From: a virus | Direction: 5' to 3' (one strand) | IMG/VR virus record: IMGVR_UViG_3300046751_000253 | Span: 1 to 54,779 of that record | Length of the DNA stretch: 54,779 nt | Shown: positions 16,250 through 26,119 of the stretch, piece by piece | Position numbering within the stretch: the stretch's first letter is position 1 | Layout of the letters: the number at the start of each line of letters is the position of its first letter | Position numbers and translations under genes: made by a program | The notes under the pieces: generated by a model | The model's input: the letters and a program-made list of their open reading frames with translations, nothing else | What the model was told of the DNA's origin: nothing | Database searches by the model: none

Positions 16250-16533
16250 TGTCTACAGCAGGAAGAAAAAATGTACTTGCAATCTGCGATACTTGTGGAT
16301 TTAGGTATAAACTAAATCAACTAAAAAAGAATAGCATGGGCATGATGCAGTGTCCTACAGATTATGATGGTTCTTATGATTTAAAAAGCCATCCTCAGAA
16401 TAAATCTCCTAGAATTGAGGAAAGACATTTTATTCGTGATGCAAGACCTGAAGGCGATGGTGGTATAAATTTACAATGGCATCAAGCCACTACACAATGG
16501 AACAATAACTTAAAGTATTGGAATTTGATATAA
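16249..16533 (+). CDS. Small protein with zinc-ribbon-like start
   Basis: A 94-residue protein. CDTCGFRY at about 11-18 and a later Cys-Pro (MQCPTDYDGSYD, about 36-47) resemble half of a zinc ribbon, but the fourth ligand is not evident. The rest is polar with many His, Arg and Trp. Similar small proteins are encoded between the gp4-like adaptor and the tail fibre in other marine podoviruses. It may be a tail-hub or assembly factor. The next start overlaps its stop (TAATG). Confidence 0.65.
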   Translation: MSTAGRKNVLAICDTCGFRYKLNQLKKNSMGMMQCPTDYDGSYDLKSHPQNKSPRIEERHFIRDARPEGDGGINLQWHQATTQWNNNLKYWNLI

Positions 16534-18476
16534 TGAGTTTAACAGGAAAACAAATAGCAAATTCATATCTTGATTTGCTTCAAATGAATAACAATAATGC
16601 AGGTGTTCCAGCAGGTACACCTATTACTGTACGTGATGGTAATGGTAATGCTACACCTTTACAGCTTTCTCAAGGCACTGTTAATATTAATGGTAACTTT
16701 CAATATAATGGTATATCTCTTACTACTAATGTTTCTGGTCTTAATGCAGCAGCTACAGGTTCTTCTCTTGTAACTGGTATTGTTGCAGAAGACGGTAGTA
16801 CAAAATTTGGTAGAACTCTTACTGCTTCTACAGGTGTAACAATTACAAATGCAGACGGTACTGCAGGTAATCCTACATTTGCAATTGAAAATACTTCTGT
16901 ATCTGCAGGTTCATATGGTCCTATGAATACCATTACTGTAGACGCACAAGGTCGTATTACAGATGTAAGTGCAACAACAACTATTTCTGCTAATGCTTTT
17001 ATTGGCGGTACTCTTTCTGGTTCTTCTCTTTATGTAGAAAATAATGTATCTGTTTCAGGTACAATGGAAATCGCAGGTAATACTAATATTTCTGGTACAG
17101 TTTCTATTGCAGGAAGTACATCTATAGGTGGTAATTTACAAGTAGGTGGTAATTTTGGTGTATCTGGTTCAACAAGTATTTCAGGTAAACTTACAGTAGA
17201 AAACATTGTAACAAGTGTTGTTAGTGCCACATTCTTATATGGAGATGGTTCTAATATTACTGGTCTTGCAGGTGCAGGTACAATGACTGCACTAAATACT
17301 GGAACAGGTATACACTTAACAGAAAACGGTGTAACAACTACTGGTATTACAGGTTCAGGTACAGTTGCTCTTAATACTAATCAAACATTTGGCACAGTAA
17401 GTGCAACATCTTTTGTAATTGGTGGAGACAATGTTGCAATGTCTGCAACTGTTGCAAGTCTTTCTGCAACTATGGCAACCAGCATTGACAACTCAAACAC
17501 TCTTATTGCTGCAGTGTCTGCTTTAACATCTGTTAATGCTGCTGCAGTTACAAGTATAAACTCAGTTGTAGGTACATTATCTGCAACGATGGCTACTTCA
17601 ATTGATAATTCTAATACTAATATTGCTGCTGTAAGTGCTCTTACTTCTGTCAATGCCGCAGCTATTACTTCTATTAATACAATTGTAGGTTCAGGTGACT
17701 TTGCTACTTCAGCAACTGTAGCTGCTCTATCAGCAACTATGGCTACTTCTATTAATAATAGTAATACTAATATTACTACTAATGCTAATGCTATTACTTC
17801 TATAAATACAGTTGTAGGAAATAATACAACAAATATTGCTGCAGTTAGTGTTTTAACATCTGTTAATTCTGCAGCGATTACTTCTGTTAATTCTGTAGTT
17901 GGTACTAATACAAATGCAATAACATCTATTAATACTGTTGTAACAAATCTTTCTGCAACAATGGCAACTAGTATTTCTAATCAAGCAACTAATATTACTG
18001 CCTTATCTGCAACAATGGCAACAAGTATAAATAATACAAATACTAACTTGACAGCAGTGTCTGCATATGCTACAAGTATTACACAGGCTTTATCTGCAAC
18101 GATGGCAACTAGTATTAGTAATCATTTACCATTGGCAGGTGGAACTTTAACAGGTGGTATTATTGCTTCTACACATACCGTATCTGCCAATGCAACAACT
18201 ACTCCTGACTTTGGTACATATACTAATTTTGTCTGGACGTTAGATGGTAATTTGACATTGGGTAATGCAACAACAGAAGCAGGTGGTATGGGTGGTACAT
18301 TTGTATTTATACAAGACAGTACAGGTAGTAGAACATTGTCAGTAGGTAGTGAATATAAAACAGTAGGTGGAAGTATTACACTTTCAACAGCAGCCAACTC
18401 AGTAGATGTTGTACCTTACTTTGTACAAGTAACAGGTACGGTTCTTCTTGGCGCACCTTCTCTAGCCTTATCTTAA
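16533..18476 (+). CDS. Repeat-rich tail fibre/tail needle-like protein
   Basis: A 647-residue protein. The start at 16533 is chosen for its TAATG overlap. The N-terminus (LTGKQIANSYLDLLQM) looks like a virion-attachment segment. Residues 60-300 are beta-rich Thr/Ser/Gly repeats. Residues 300-530 hold six copies of LSATMATSI separated by N/T-rich linkers and repeated AITSIN units, a pattern expected to form a trimeric coiled coil or beta-helix shaft. The final 100 residues form a distinct beta domain. It is almost free of Lys/Arg. A fibre shaft role is confident; receptor contact is inferred. Confidence 0.8.
   Translation: MSLTGKQIANSYLDLLQMNNNNAGVPAGTPITVRDGNGNATPLQLSQGTVNINGNFQYNGISLTTNVSGLNAAATGSSLVTGIVAEDGSTKFGRTLTASTGVTITNADGTAGNPTFAIENTSVSAGSYGPMNTITVDAQGRITDVSATTTISANAFIGGTLSGSSLYVENNVSVSGTMEIAGNTNISGTVSIAGSTSIGGNLQVGGNFGVSGSTSISGKLTVENIVTSVVSATFLYGDGSNITGLAGAGTMTALNTGTGIHLTENGVTTTGITGSGTVALNTNQTFGTVSATSFVIGGDNVAMSATVASLSATMATSIDNSNTLIAAVSALTSVNAAAVTSINSVVGTLSATMATSIDNSNTNIAAVSALTSVNAAAITSINTIVGSGDFATSATVAALSATMATSINNSNTNITTNANAITSINTVVGNNTTNIAAVSVLTSVNSAAITSVNSVVGTNTNAITSINTVVTNLSATMATSISNQATNITALSATMATSINNTNTNLTAVSAYATSITQALSATMATSISNHLPLAGGTLTGGIIASTHTVSANATTTPDFGTYTNFVWTLDGNLTLGNATTEAGGMGGTFVFIQDSTGSRTLSVGSEYKTVGGSITLSTAANSVDVVPYFVQVTGTVLLGAPSLALS
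17455..18120 (+). repeat. Tandem degenerate repeats inside tail fibre gene
   Basis: Six repeats encoding LSATMATSI with intervening SALTSVNAA/AITSIN units are spread over this stretch. DNA copies such as TCTGCAACTATGGCAAC vary at third positions, so the protein rather than the DNA repeat is conserved. Repeat number could vary between relatives and change fibre length. Confidence 0.75.
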
Positions 18477-18494
18477 TTATCGGAGTTATATAGT

Positions 18495-21400
18495 ATGTCT
18501 TTAGTAAATAGTCCTTTTTTTCTAGCAAGTACAGGTGCAGCCGAAACTGCAGGTTCATCCCTGCGCTTTGAAAATGGTGACAATGCCTACTTAAACTGGA
18601 CACCATCCACAAATGGCTCTAGCTTGACGCAAACCCTTTCTTTTTGGATGAAAAGAACCACTGAGGGAAACTATATATTTAGAGCCAGTGAATTTTATTT
18701 GTATCTTGCTGGCGATAATCTTAATTATTACGATTGGCGGCAAGGTGCAAACGGCCTTATTTTAAAAACTAACGCAGTATATCGTGATGTTTCAGCTTGG
18801 ATGCACGTTGTGCTTACTCAAGACCGTGGCAACGCAACAGCTTCTGACAGAATAAAGCTGTATGTAAACGGGGAGCAAGTTACATCTTTTTCAACTGCTA
18901 CTTACCCCAATCAGAACGAAGGCTCTTATTTTAATAATTCTGGAAACATACATTATATGGGTGGTACTTCTGGTAACTTCTTTGATGGCTACTTAGCCAA
19001 CGTAGCTTTCATAGACGGGCAAGCCTTAGACCCTACCAGCTTTGGCGAATATGACGGCACACTGTGGAAGCCTAAGTCTGACACGGATATACAGGCACTG
19101 ACATTCGGCACAAACGGGTTCTATCTACCGTTCAAACAGACCACTGAGGCCGAAGGGTTTTCGACAGTGACCTATACTGGCAATGGCGGCACACAGTCCA
19201 TCGAGGGCGTGGGCTTCGAGCCAGATTTTGTGTGGTACAAATCAAGGTCGATATCCGCTTCAAACCATGTGGTTTTTGACTCTATAAGAGGGGCGACTAA
19301 TTATTTAATACCGAATAGCACTGGCGTAGAAGCGACAGCAACAAATGCGTTAACTTCTTTTGATAGCGGTGGTTTTAGCGTTGGAAATGAGGTAGGCACA
19401 AACAATGCTGGTAGCACTTATGTAGCATGGTGCTGGGATGCTGGCACTGGTTCTGCTGTCAGCAATACTGATGGCAGTATTACTAGCACGGTCAAGGCGA
19501 ATACAACAAACGGGTTTAGCATAGTAAGCTGGACAGATAATGCAAACACATCTTCAACAGTGGGTCATGGGCTAAACTCAACCCCAGAGCTAATAATAAC
19601 CAAAAATAGAGATGGTGCTTTCAACTGGTTTACTTGGACTACTGTTATAGACGGTTCTTACGATTATTTAAATTTAAATCTTACAAGTAGTAAAACTGAT
19701 GATTCCACCAGAGCGTTACCTACATCTAGTGTGTTCACTAATGTAGGCTCTACCTCTGGCAACAAACAAATAGCCTACTGTTTCCACTCAGTCTCAGGCT
19801 ACTCTGACATCGGGTCTTATACTGGCACAGGTGCGTCTGGTAATGCTGTGACAACTGGTTTTGAGCCAGCCTTTGTTATGATTAAGCGTACTGATGACAC
19901 AAGCAACTGGCAAATATTTGACAACACTAGAAGCTCAAATGGAAACGAAGCGTTATTTCCAAATTTATCCAATGCCGCTTCAAGTGGCTGGAATCCTGAT
20001 TACTTTAAGTTTACTAGCACTGGTTTTGAAGTAGGTAGTGGAGGTGCTCAAACAAACGCCTCTGGCGGCACATATATCTATATGGCGTTTAAAGACACAA
20101 GGGATGCCACCTTCTTTGGTGATACCTCTGGCAACGGCAACAACTGGACACCTAACGCCCTGAACAATACTGATGTCGTGCTAGATGCCCCTGTGACTGG
20201 CGGTAACTTTGCTACGTTAAATGCTTTAACTTACTCTGGTGTTTCTGCGCTTACATTGTCTGAGGGTAATCTTAAGGCTAGAGAGGCTACTGGTAGTACT
20301 TCATGGAAATCTCTCTGGTCAACCTTTGCCGCCCCCACTTCTGGCAAATGGTATGCAGAATTTTATTTAACTTATACAGGCACAACAAGCTTTACTAATC
20401 AGGCTTTTGTAGGACTACACGATGGCCTTGCCGCAACAACTTATATTGGACAAAGCTCTGGAAGCTATGGATATATTTCTTCTGGCGGCACATATAATAA
20501 CGCCACGCACACAACGTCTTATGGTGCAAGTTACACTAATGGAGATATTATCGGTCTTGCTTGGGATGCAGACAATGGTGACCTTACTTTTTATAAAAAT
20601 GGTGTTTCACAAGGGATTGCTTATTCTAGTGTAAGTACAGAAAACAAATTCTTTGGTATTTCTGCTTTTTGGGTTTATCCTGATGGTATTACATACTTGC
20701 ATTGTAACTTCGGTCAGGACAGTTCCTTTGCTGGCAACGAGACACCGCAGGGCAACACAGATGACAACGGGCAGGGTGACTTCTACTATGCGCCACCTTC
20801 GGGCTACCTTGCGTTGACAACCAGCAATCTGTCTACGCCTGACATTACTGCGCCAGATGAGTACTTTAATACTGTTCTGTGGACTGGCGATGGTTCGGCA
20901 CAAAGCATCACAGGTGTTGGGTTTCAACCAGATTTTATTTGGACAAAATCACGGAGTATCGGATACAGTCATTTGCTTTACGATGCAGTAAGAGGTGCTA
21001 CCAGTGGCTCAACTGACACTGCAATGTCCTCTGACACAACAGCTGCCGAAAACACTTATGGTATTTTGTATAGTAATTTAGCTTCTTTTGACAGTGATGG
21101 ATTTACAACTGGACTATCTACATCAACAGATGTTTTTAATAGTTCAGGACTTACACAAGTAAGTTGGAACTGGCTGGCTGATACAGCATTTAGTAATTCT
21201 GCTGGAACAAATGGCGCAGACTTAGCGTCCACAGGCCGTGTAAATCAAGACGCAGGGTTTTCTATAGTTAGTTTTGACTTAGAAGCAACTGGCAGTAAAA
21301 AAGTATTACATGGTTTGTCATCTACGCCAGAAATGATAATTGTAAAAAGTAGAGATGCCGCCACTTTTTGGGTTGTATATACTGAACCTACGGGAAATAC

Positions 21401-21896
21401 AACGTATCTTGCCTTAAATGACGATGCTGGCGCAACAACAAACTCTACGACTTGGGATAATACATCTCCAACCTCTTCTGTTTTTACTTTGGGTTCTGGG
21501 TTTACCACTACTAACTATGGTACAAGACAAATAGCCTACTGTTTCCATTCGGTTGAAGGCTACAGCAAAATAGGCTCATACACAGGCAATGGCTCGTCAG
21601 ACGGTCCGTTTGTACACTGTGGGTTCAGGCCGTCATGGATTATGGCGAAGCGAACAGATGACGCATATAGCTGGTATGTCTGGGACAACAAACGAGATGG
21701 TTATAATGTTGACAATGGTTCGTTGTCCCCAGATTTATCCAGCGCAGAGTTCGATGGTCAAACTTATGATTTTATAGATTTATTATCAAATGGATTTAAG
21801 ATGCGTGACACATATGCTGGGCGAAACGCATCAGGCGGAAGCTACATATTCCTCGCATTTGCCGAAGCCCCATTTAAATCAGCCAATGCAAGATAA
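18495..21896 (+). CDS. Large LamG/SPRY receptor-binding tail fibre
   Basis: A 1133-residue putative adhesin. Domain order: a short N-terminal anchor (VNSPFFLASTGA); a concanavalin A/LamG-like domain (about 25-200; TQTLSFWMKR, then IKLYVNGEQVTSF); a block with GFEPDFVWYKSRS (about 240) and GFEPAFVMIKRTD (about 455); a SPRY-like domain (about 570-740; GLAWDADNGDLTFYKNG); and a second copy of the block with GFQPDFIWTKSRS (about 810) and GFRPSWIMAKRTD (about 1045). It ends in FAEAPFKSANAR, a usual ending of such fibres. Base composition is clearly richer in GC than the flanking genes from about 18540 on, a sign of module exchange. It has SD CGGAG. Confidence 0.85.
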   Translation: MSLVNSPFFLASTGAAETAGSSLRFENGDNAYLNWTPSTNGSSLTQTLSFWMKRTTEGNYIFRASEFYLYLAGDNLNYYDWRQGANGLILKTNAVYRDVSAWMHVVLTQDRGNATASDRIKLYVNGEQVTSFSTATYPNQNEGSYFNNSGNIHYMGGTSGNFFDGYLANVAFIDGQALDPTSFGEYDGTLWKPKSDTDIQALTFGTNGFYLPFKQTTEAEGFSTVTYTGNGGTQSIEGVGFEPDFVWYKSRSISASNHVVFDSIRGATNYLIPNSTGVEATATNALTSFDSGGFSVGNEVGTNNAGSTYVAWCWDAGTGSAVSNTDGSITSTVKANTTNGFSIVSWTDNANTSSTVGHGLNSTPELIITKNRDGAFNWFTWTTVIDGSYDYLNLNLTSSKTDDSTRALPTSSVFTNVGSTSGNKQIAYCFHSVSGYSDIGSYTGTGASGNAVTTGFEPAFVMIKRTDDTSNWQIFDNTRSSNGNEALFPNLSNAASSGWNPDYFKFTSTGFEVGSGGAQTNASGGTYIYMAFKDTRDATFFGDTSGNGNNWTPNALNNTDVVLDAPVTGGNFATLNALTYSGVSALTLSEGNLKAREATGSTSWKSLWSTFAAPTSGKWYAEFYLTYTGTTSFTNQAFVGLHDGLAATTYIGQSSGSYGYISSGGTYNNATHTTSYGASYTNGDIIGLAWDADNGDLTFYKNGVSQGIAYSSVSTENKFFGISAFWVYPDGITYLHCNFGQDSSFAGNETPQGNTDDNGQGDFYYAPPSGYLALTTSNLSTPDITAPDEYFNTVLWTGDGSAQSITGVGFQPDFIWTKSRSIGYSHLLYDAVRGATSGSTDTAMSSDTTAAENTYGILYSNLASFDSDGFTTGLSTSTDVFNSSGLTQVSWNWLADTAFSNSAGTNGADLASTGRVNQDAGFSIVSFDLEATGSKKVLHGLSSTPEMIIVKSRDAATFWVVYTEPTGNTTYLALNDDAGATTNSTTWDNTSPTSSVFTLGSGFTTTNYGTRQIAYCFHSVEGYSKIGSYTGNGSSDGPFVHCGFRPSWIMAKRTDDAYSWYVWDNKRDGYNVDNGSLSPDLSSAEFDGQTYDFIDLLSNGFKMRDTYAGRNASGGSYIFLAFAEAPFKSANAR

Positions 21897-21912
21897 TAGG
21901 AGATAATATAAC

Positions 21913-22461
21913 ATGGCATGGAAGTACGGACATAAAACTATTAAACTTGGTAGAGCATGGGTTGATAATAATGGTATTCAACATCCTGCTAACTGGGGTA
22001 TTTGGTCAGATGAAGAAAAAGTATCTAAAGGATTAGTATGGGAAGCAGACCCAGCACCTTACGATAATAGGTTTTGGTGGGACGCTAACACCGCCAAGAA
22101 CATCAACGATGTGAACGAAGTGGACAGCGATGGCAATGCTATCCTAGACGCAGACGGCAATCAGCTAGTAACGCTGGGGCTGAAAAGCCAGTGGAAGAAC
22201 ATCACAAAGAAACGTGCTGGCAACCTACTAGCCCCGACAGATTGGCACGTTGTAAAGGCGGCAGAGGTTTCTGGCTACACTGTGCCAGCAGACATTACAA
22301 CGTATCGTGCGGCTGTGCGTACTGCATCCAACACCATTGAAGCAGCAATAGACGGTGCGGCTGACCATACAGCTTTCCTAGCCCTGCATGATGCACCAGT
22401 GGATGCTGATGGCAATGTGACTGGTAATTCACCTATCAACGACTGGCCTGAAGAGATATAA
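21913..22461 (+). CDS. Putative tail fibre assembly chaperone, composite composition
   Basis: A 182-residue protein right behind the large fibre gene, the standard place for a fibre chaperone. The C-terminal part (TDWHVVKAAEVSGYTVPADITTYRAAVRTAS) resembles the conserved tail of phage tail-assembly chaperones, and it ends PINDWPEE. The first 55 codons are AT-rich like the genome backbone, and from about 22080 codons become GC-rich. The gene therefore looks like a recombinant with a kept N-terminus and an exchanged C-terminus. Two DGNxxxDADGN segments (about 75-90 and 168-174) recall Ca-binding loops. Confidence 0.7.
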   Translation: MAWKYGHKTIKLGRAWVDNNGIQHPANWGIWSDEEKVSKGLVWEADPAPYDNRFWWDANTAKNINDVNEVDSDGNAILDADGNQLVTLGLKSQWKNITKKRAGNLLAPTDWHVVKAAEVSGYTVPADITTYRAAVRTASNTIEAAIDGAADHTAFLALHDAPVDADGNVTGNSPINDWPEEI

Positions 22462-22462
22462 A

Positions 22463-22687
22463 ATGGAAATGGCAAACCTTATAGATATTCTTTTAGGCAT
22501 TATTGTTGCAGGTGGTGCATGGTGGGCTAATAATATTTCAACAGAAACTAAAAGATTAGAAATATTACTAAACAGAACAAGAGAAGACTATGCAACTCGT
22601 AATGAATTAAAAGACGATATGGACAGGGTTATGGAAGCCTTACATAGAGTAGAGGATAAGTTAGACAAAATCTTGTCTAATAGGTAA
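22463..22687 (+). CDS. Small membrane/coiled-coil protein
   Basis: A 74-residue protein with one N-terminal hydrophobic segment (about 5-22, LIDILLGIIVAGGAWW), then a charged helix ending VMEALHRVEDKLDKILSN that should form a coiled coil. It is like XhlA-type or antiholin-like small membrane proteins. Codon use returns to the AT-rich backbone here. It follows the previous stop by 1 nt. The role is unknown. Confidence 0.65.
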   Translation: MEMANLIDILLGIIVAGGAWWANNISTETKRLEILLNRTREDYATRNELKDDMDRVMEALHRVEDKLDKILSNR

Positions 22688-22731
22688 TTTTATTATATAA
22701 TTAACATAATATAAATTTATAAGGAAATAAG

Positions 22732-23793
22732 ATGGCATCTTCATATACCAGTAGAATACGTTTAGAAAAACAAGCAGACGGTGAAAACCCTAACTCTTGG
22801 GGTGATATCCTCAATCAAAATGTTATTGACTTGCTGGACGATGCCATTGGTGCATATACCACTATTGGTACAGCAGGTGTTCAGCTTGTTAATGACAATC
22901 CTCTTACAACAAATAATGGTAATGCAGATGAAGCTCGTTCTGCAGTATTGGAACTTCAAGGATATGTTGTTAGTGCTTCTGCTGCAAACATTGTTATTCC
23001 TGCTCAGTCTAAATTTTATATTATTCAAAATGAAGTAGTTAATTCTTCTGCAACTGGTACACTACGTATTATTAACTCAGGAGCAACTGCCACAGGATTT
23101 ACTGTACCTACTTCAATATCAGGTACATCTACTTTTGTTATTATGTCTGATGGTGTTAATGTACGTGGTCTTGATGCAAAGGGTTTAGGTTTTGGAGATT
23201 CAGTAAATAGAGATGTACTTACAAGTATAGGTGAAATACAAACAACTACTGTTGACCCTATTACTTCTGTAACTGCAACAGGTAACTTAACCTTTATTGC
23301 AAATACAACTACAGTTGAACCTAAGTTAATGGCTTTGTCTACTACTGATATTCGTTATGTCAATACAAGTATTGGTTATGCAAATACTATTGGTTCAGAC
23401 AACGAATTTAATAGTCAGATTAAAGTAAGTGCAGGTTATGCTTTTTCACCTCTTGTAACTATTGCAGTGTCTGACACAAGTATCTTTGCAGTAGACATGC
23501 AAGCAGGTAATAACTTTGTATTTCAAATGAGTGATGATAGTACATTAAGACAACCTGACAATATTAATGTAGGACAACAAGGTATTATATATGTAATACA
23601 AGATGTATCTGCTGGTAGCAAAACACTTTCATTTGCTAACGATTTTAAATTTAATAATGGTACAGTTCCTACAATAACAACATCTATTAGTGCAGTAGAC
23701 TTGCTTGCTTACTCAGTACGTAGTGTAGAAGTATCTGCAAGCGTAACAACTGCATTTATTGACATGGTAGCAATTCAAGACATGAAAAGGTAA
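22732..23793 (+). CDS. Beta-rich tail/virion structural protein
   Basis: A 353-residue, Thr/Ser/Val-rich protein. RLEKQADGENPNSWGDILNQNVID (about 9-32) is a segment known at the N-terminus of many marine phage tail fibres and virion proteins. The rest is predicted beta strands with an IVIPAQSKFYIIQNE segment and C-terminal LAYSVRSVEVS. It has SD AAGGAAA. It is likely a second fibre or a baseplate-type tail protein, next to the gp10-like gene. Confidence 0.7.
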   Translation: MASSYTSRIRLEKQADGENPNSWGDILNQNVIDLLDDAIGAYTTIGTAGVQLVNDNPLTTNNGNADEARSAVLELQGYVVSASAANIVIPAQSKFYIIQNEVVNSSATGTLRIINSGATATGFTVPTSISGTSTFVIMSDGVNVRGLDAKGLGFGDSVNRDVLTSIGEIQTTTVDPITSVTATGNLTFIANTTTVEPKLMALSTTDIRYVNTSIGYANTIGSDNEFNSQIKVSAGYAFSPLVTIAVSDTSIFAVDMQAGNNFVFQMSDDSTLRQPDNINVGQQGIIYVIQDVSAGSKTLSFANDFKFNNGTVPTITTSISAVDLLAYSVRSVEVSASVTTAFIDMVAIQDMKR

Positions 23794-23796
23794 GGT

Positions 23797-25632
23797 ATGG
23801 CTTCTACAGCAGGAAGACTTACTACTCTTGATTTTATTCCCGGTTTCCATAGAGAATCTACCCAATACTCTGAAAAAGGTAAATGGTTTGATGGAAACAG
23901 AGTACGTTTTAGAGAAGGTAAGCCAGAAAATTTAAGAGGTTACACTAAAGCAATATCAGATAATTATACTGGTATTGCTCGTGATTTGCTTACATGGTCA
24001 GATAATGACACTAAAAAACTCATGTCCTTTGGTACAGAGAAGTTTCTTTATGCTGTACAATCCTCAGAAATTTTTGATGTAACTCCATTTGTCTCTGCCA
24101 TATCTTTGACAAGTGTAATGAGTACACAAATAAACTCACCCCTTGTAAGTATTAGTATTACTAATCATGGTGTGTCTGTTAATGACAGAATATTTATTAC
24201 CTCTGCAACTTCTATTGGTAATAGTGGTATTATTCTTGATGGTGAGTATTCTGTAGTTGCAGTCGCAGGACTTAATAGTTTTACTATTTCTGCAACAACT
24301 TCTGCAGCAGCTACTTACTCAGACGGTGGCACTGCAGACTTAGAGTTTATTCTTAATGTAGAAGGTACTGTTCCTGTACAGGGAACTGGTTATGGAGCAG
24401 GAGTATATAATGCTGGTGTATCTACCACAGGGGCTAGAGCTTGGAATAGACCTGCTGCTGCAGGTGCTATTACTTTCCTTAATTCTCAGTGGACTTTAGA
24501 TAACTGGGGTGAAGACTTAGTAGCCTGTCGTAGAGGCGGTAGAATTTATCACCTTGATGTAGATGCATCTGTAACACCAGAACGTGCAGTAGTTGTCTCT
24601 GCTTCTCCGTCTGTAAATAATTATATTAAAGTATCTCCTAACGATAGACATCTTATTTCTTTTGGTTGTAATGAGTTTGGTACTGGTGAGTATAATCCAA
24701 TGCTTGTACGTTGGTCAGACCAAGAAAACTATAACAACTGGACACCTTCTATTTCTAGTACTTCTGGTGAAGTTGTACTTACAGGTGGTACAAAAATTAT
24801 GGGAACTGTTCGTTCTCGTAATGGTATTCATATTTGGACAGACAATGCAATGTTTGTTCAATCCTTTGCAGGTCCACCTTTTATCTTTAACTTCCAGAAT
24901 GTAGGTACAAACTGTGGATTAATAGGTCCTCATGCAGCAGTAGATGTAGATGGTATTTCTTATTGGATGGGTGACAATAACTTCTATGCTTTTGATGGTA
25001 GAGTAAGAGAACTAGAATGTACTGTTCGTAGATATCTTTTTGACAGTTTTAATATGACTAATAAAGATAAGGTATATGCAGGTATTAATTCTGAGTTTAG
25101 AGAAATTATTTGGTTGTATCCTTCTGCTAATTCTTCAGAACCAGATTCATATGTAATATATAATATATCAGAAAATACTTGGGTATTTGGTTCGTCTTTC
25201 TACAGTACCTTTGCTGACCGTAGTGTTTTTACTAATACAATTGCAACTGGTAAAGTATCTGCAACTGCAGATAACTATGTATGGAATAATGAACCTGCTG
25301 ATGTCTATACAGGAGATGGTAAAATACTTCCTTCTTATCTTGAATCTGCATCTTTTGATATTGAAGATGGAGACAAGATATTGTTTGTAGATAGAATTAT
25401 ACCTGATTATACATTTACTAATAATAGTAACTTACAGTTTTCTATAAACTTCCAAGAATATCCTAATGGTAATATTACTACTAAAGGACCTTTTACAATT
25501 AATGGTAGTACAAATAAAATTGATTTACGGGGTAGAGGAAGACAAGCAGAAATTATTGTGTCTGCTAGCTCAGATGGTTCTTGGCGTTGGGGTAAGGTTC
25601 GTGCAAACATACAAGTAGATGGTGAACGGTAA
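23797..25632 (+). CDS. P22 gp10-like packaged-DNA stabilisation/tail hub protein
   Basis: A 611-residue protein expected to form the tail tube below the gp4-like adaptor and hold packaged DNA. Family signs are an N-terminal ...KGKWFDGNRVRFREGKPENLRGY (about 27-50), a central RWSDQENYNNWTP (about 305-317), then GTVRSRNGIHIWTDNAMFV and GPHAAVDVDGISYWMGDNNFYAFDG. The beta-propeller-like repeats (YWMGDNNF, IWLYPS) fit this family. The length is somewhat above P22 gp10 (472). It overlaps the next gene as TAATG. Confidence 0.85.
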   Translation: MASTAGRLTTLDFIPGFHRESTQYSEKGKWFDGNRVRFREGKPENLRGYTKAISDNYTGIARDLLTWSDNDTKKLMSFGTEKFLYAVQSSEIFDVTPFVSAISLTSVMSTQINSPLVSISITNHGVSVNDRIFITSATSIGNSGIILDGEYSVVAVAGLNSFTISATTSAAATYSDGGTADLEFILNVEGTVPVQGTGYGAGVYNAGVSTTGARAWNRPAAAGAITFLNSQWTLDNWGEDLVACRRGGRIYHLDVDASVTPERAVVVSASPSVNNYIKVSPNDRHLISFGCNEFGTGEYNPMLVRWSDQENYNNWTPSISSTSGEVVLTGGTKIMGTVRSRNGIHIWTDNAMFVQSFAGPPFIFNFQNVGTNCGLIGPHAAVDVDGISYWMGDNNFYAFDGRVRELECTVRRYLFDSFNMTNKDKVYAGINSEFREIIWLYPSANSSEPDSYVIYNISENTWVFGSSFYSTFADRSVFTNTIATGKVSATADNYVWNNEPADVYTGDGKILPSYLESASFDIEDGDKILFVDRIIPDYTFTNNSNLQFSINFQEYPNGNITTKGPFTINGSTNKIDLRGRGRQAEIIVSASSDGSWRWGKVRANIQVDGER

Positions 25633-25904
25633 TGCCTAATTATCCAAAGCTACCTAACTATTCTATGGCAAGAACTATGGACGCTACAGAAGTATATACA
25701 GAGTTACAAAGATTTACAGATACATTAACTTTTGAACTTGATGTTAGAGATGAAGAAATAAATAGCAGACCTTCGACTAGAGTATACAGTGTAGTAACTG
25801 TTACCGAAATTGGTAGACCTTCTCCGGGTGATATAGCTTTTTCATTAGGCGAAGAAAAGTTTAAAGGATATGTAAGCAGCACAGGATGGGTAGATTTAAA
25901 CTAA
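25632..25904 (+). CDS. Small hypothetical tail-region protein
   Basis: A 90-residue protein. A helical N-terminus (ATEVYTELQRFTDTLTFELDVRDEE) precedes a short beta region with GRPSPGDIAFSLGEEKFKGYVSSTGW. Such small proteins commonly follow gp10-like genes and may be a plug or fibre attachment. It is coupled by TAATG at both ends. Confidence 0.7.
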   Translation: MPNYPKLPNYSMARTMDATEVYTELQRFTDTLTFELDVRDEEINSRPSTRVYSVVTVTEIGRPSPGDIAFSLGEEKFKGYVSSTGWVDLN

Positions 25905-26119
25905 TGAATAAGCAAGAATATTTTAATTTAATTAATAATAGTACTTATATTAGTAATGTTAATAGTGGAACTACTGTAACAACTGACTATTTTGGTACAA
26001 AAACTGTACAGGGTATGGCATATAACCTCGGTTCGTTGTATAATAAAAGCAGTAATTTACAAGCAGACATGACAAAAGCACAGTCAAACTATATGACACC
26101 AAATAAGGTAAATACATAA
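25904..26119 (+). CDS. Small Asn/Thr-rich hypothetical protein
   Basis: A 71-residue protein starting MNKQEYFNLI. The start is set at 25904 because the ATG overlaps the previous stop (TAATG); an upstream in-frame ATG at 25886 lies inside the preceding gene and is less likely. It is rich in Asn, Thr and Ser, with no recognisable motif. It ends TAATG with the next gene. Confidence 0.65.
   Translation: MNKQEYFNLINNSTYISNVNSGTTVTTDYFGTKTVQGMAYNLGSLYNKSSNLQADMTKAQSNYMTPNKVNT

Noticed and set aside
17455-18120. CRISPR-like tandem repeats
   Set aside because: The repeats encode LSATMATSI units in frame with the fibre gene and vary at third codon positions; there are no constant repeats with unique spacers.
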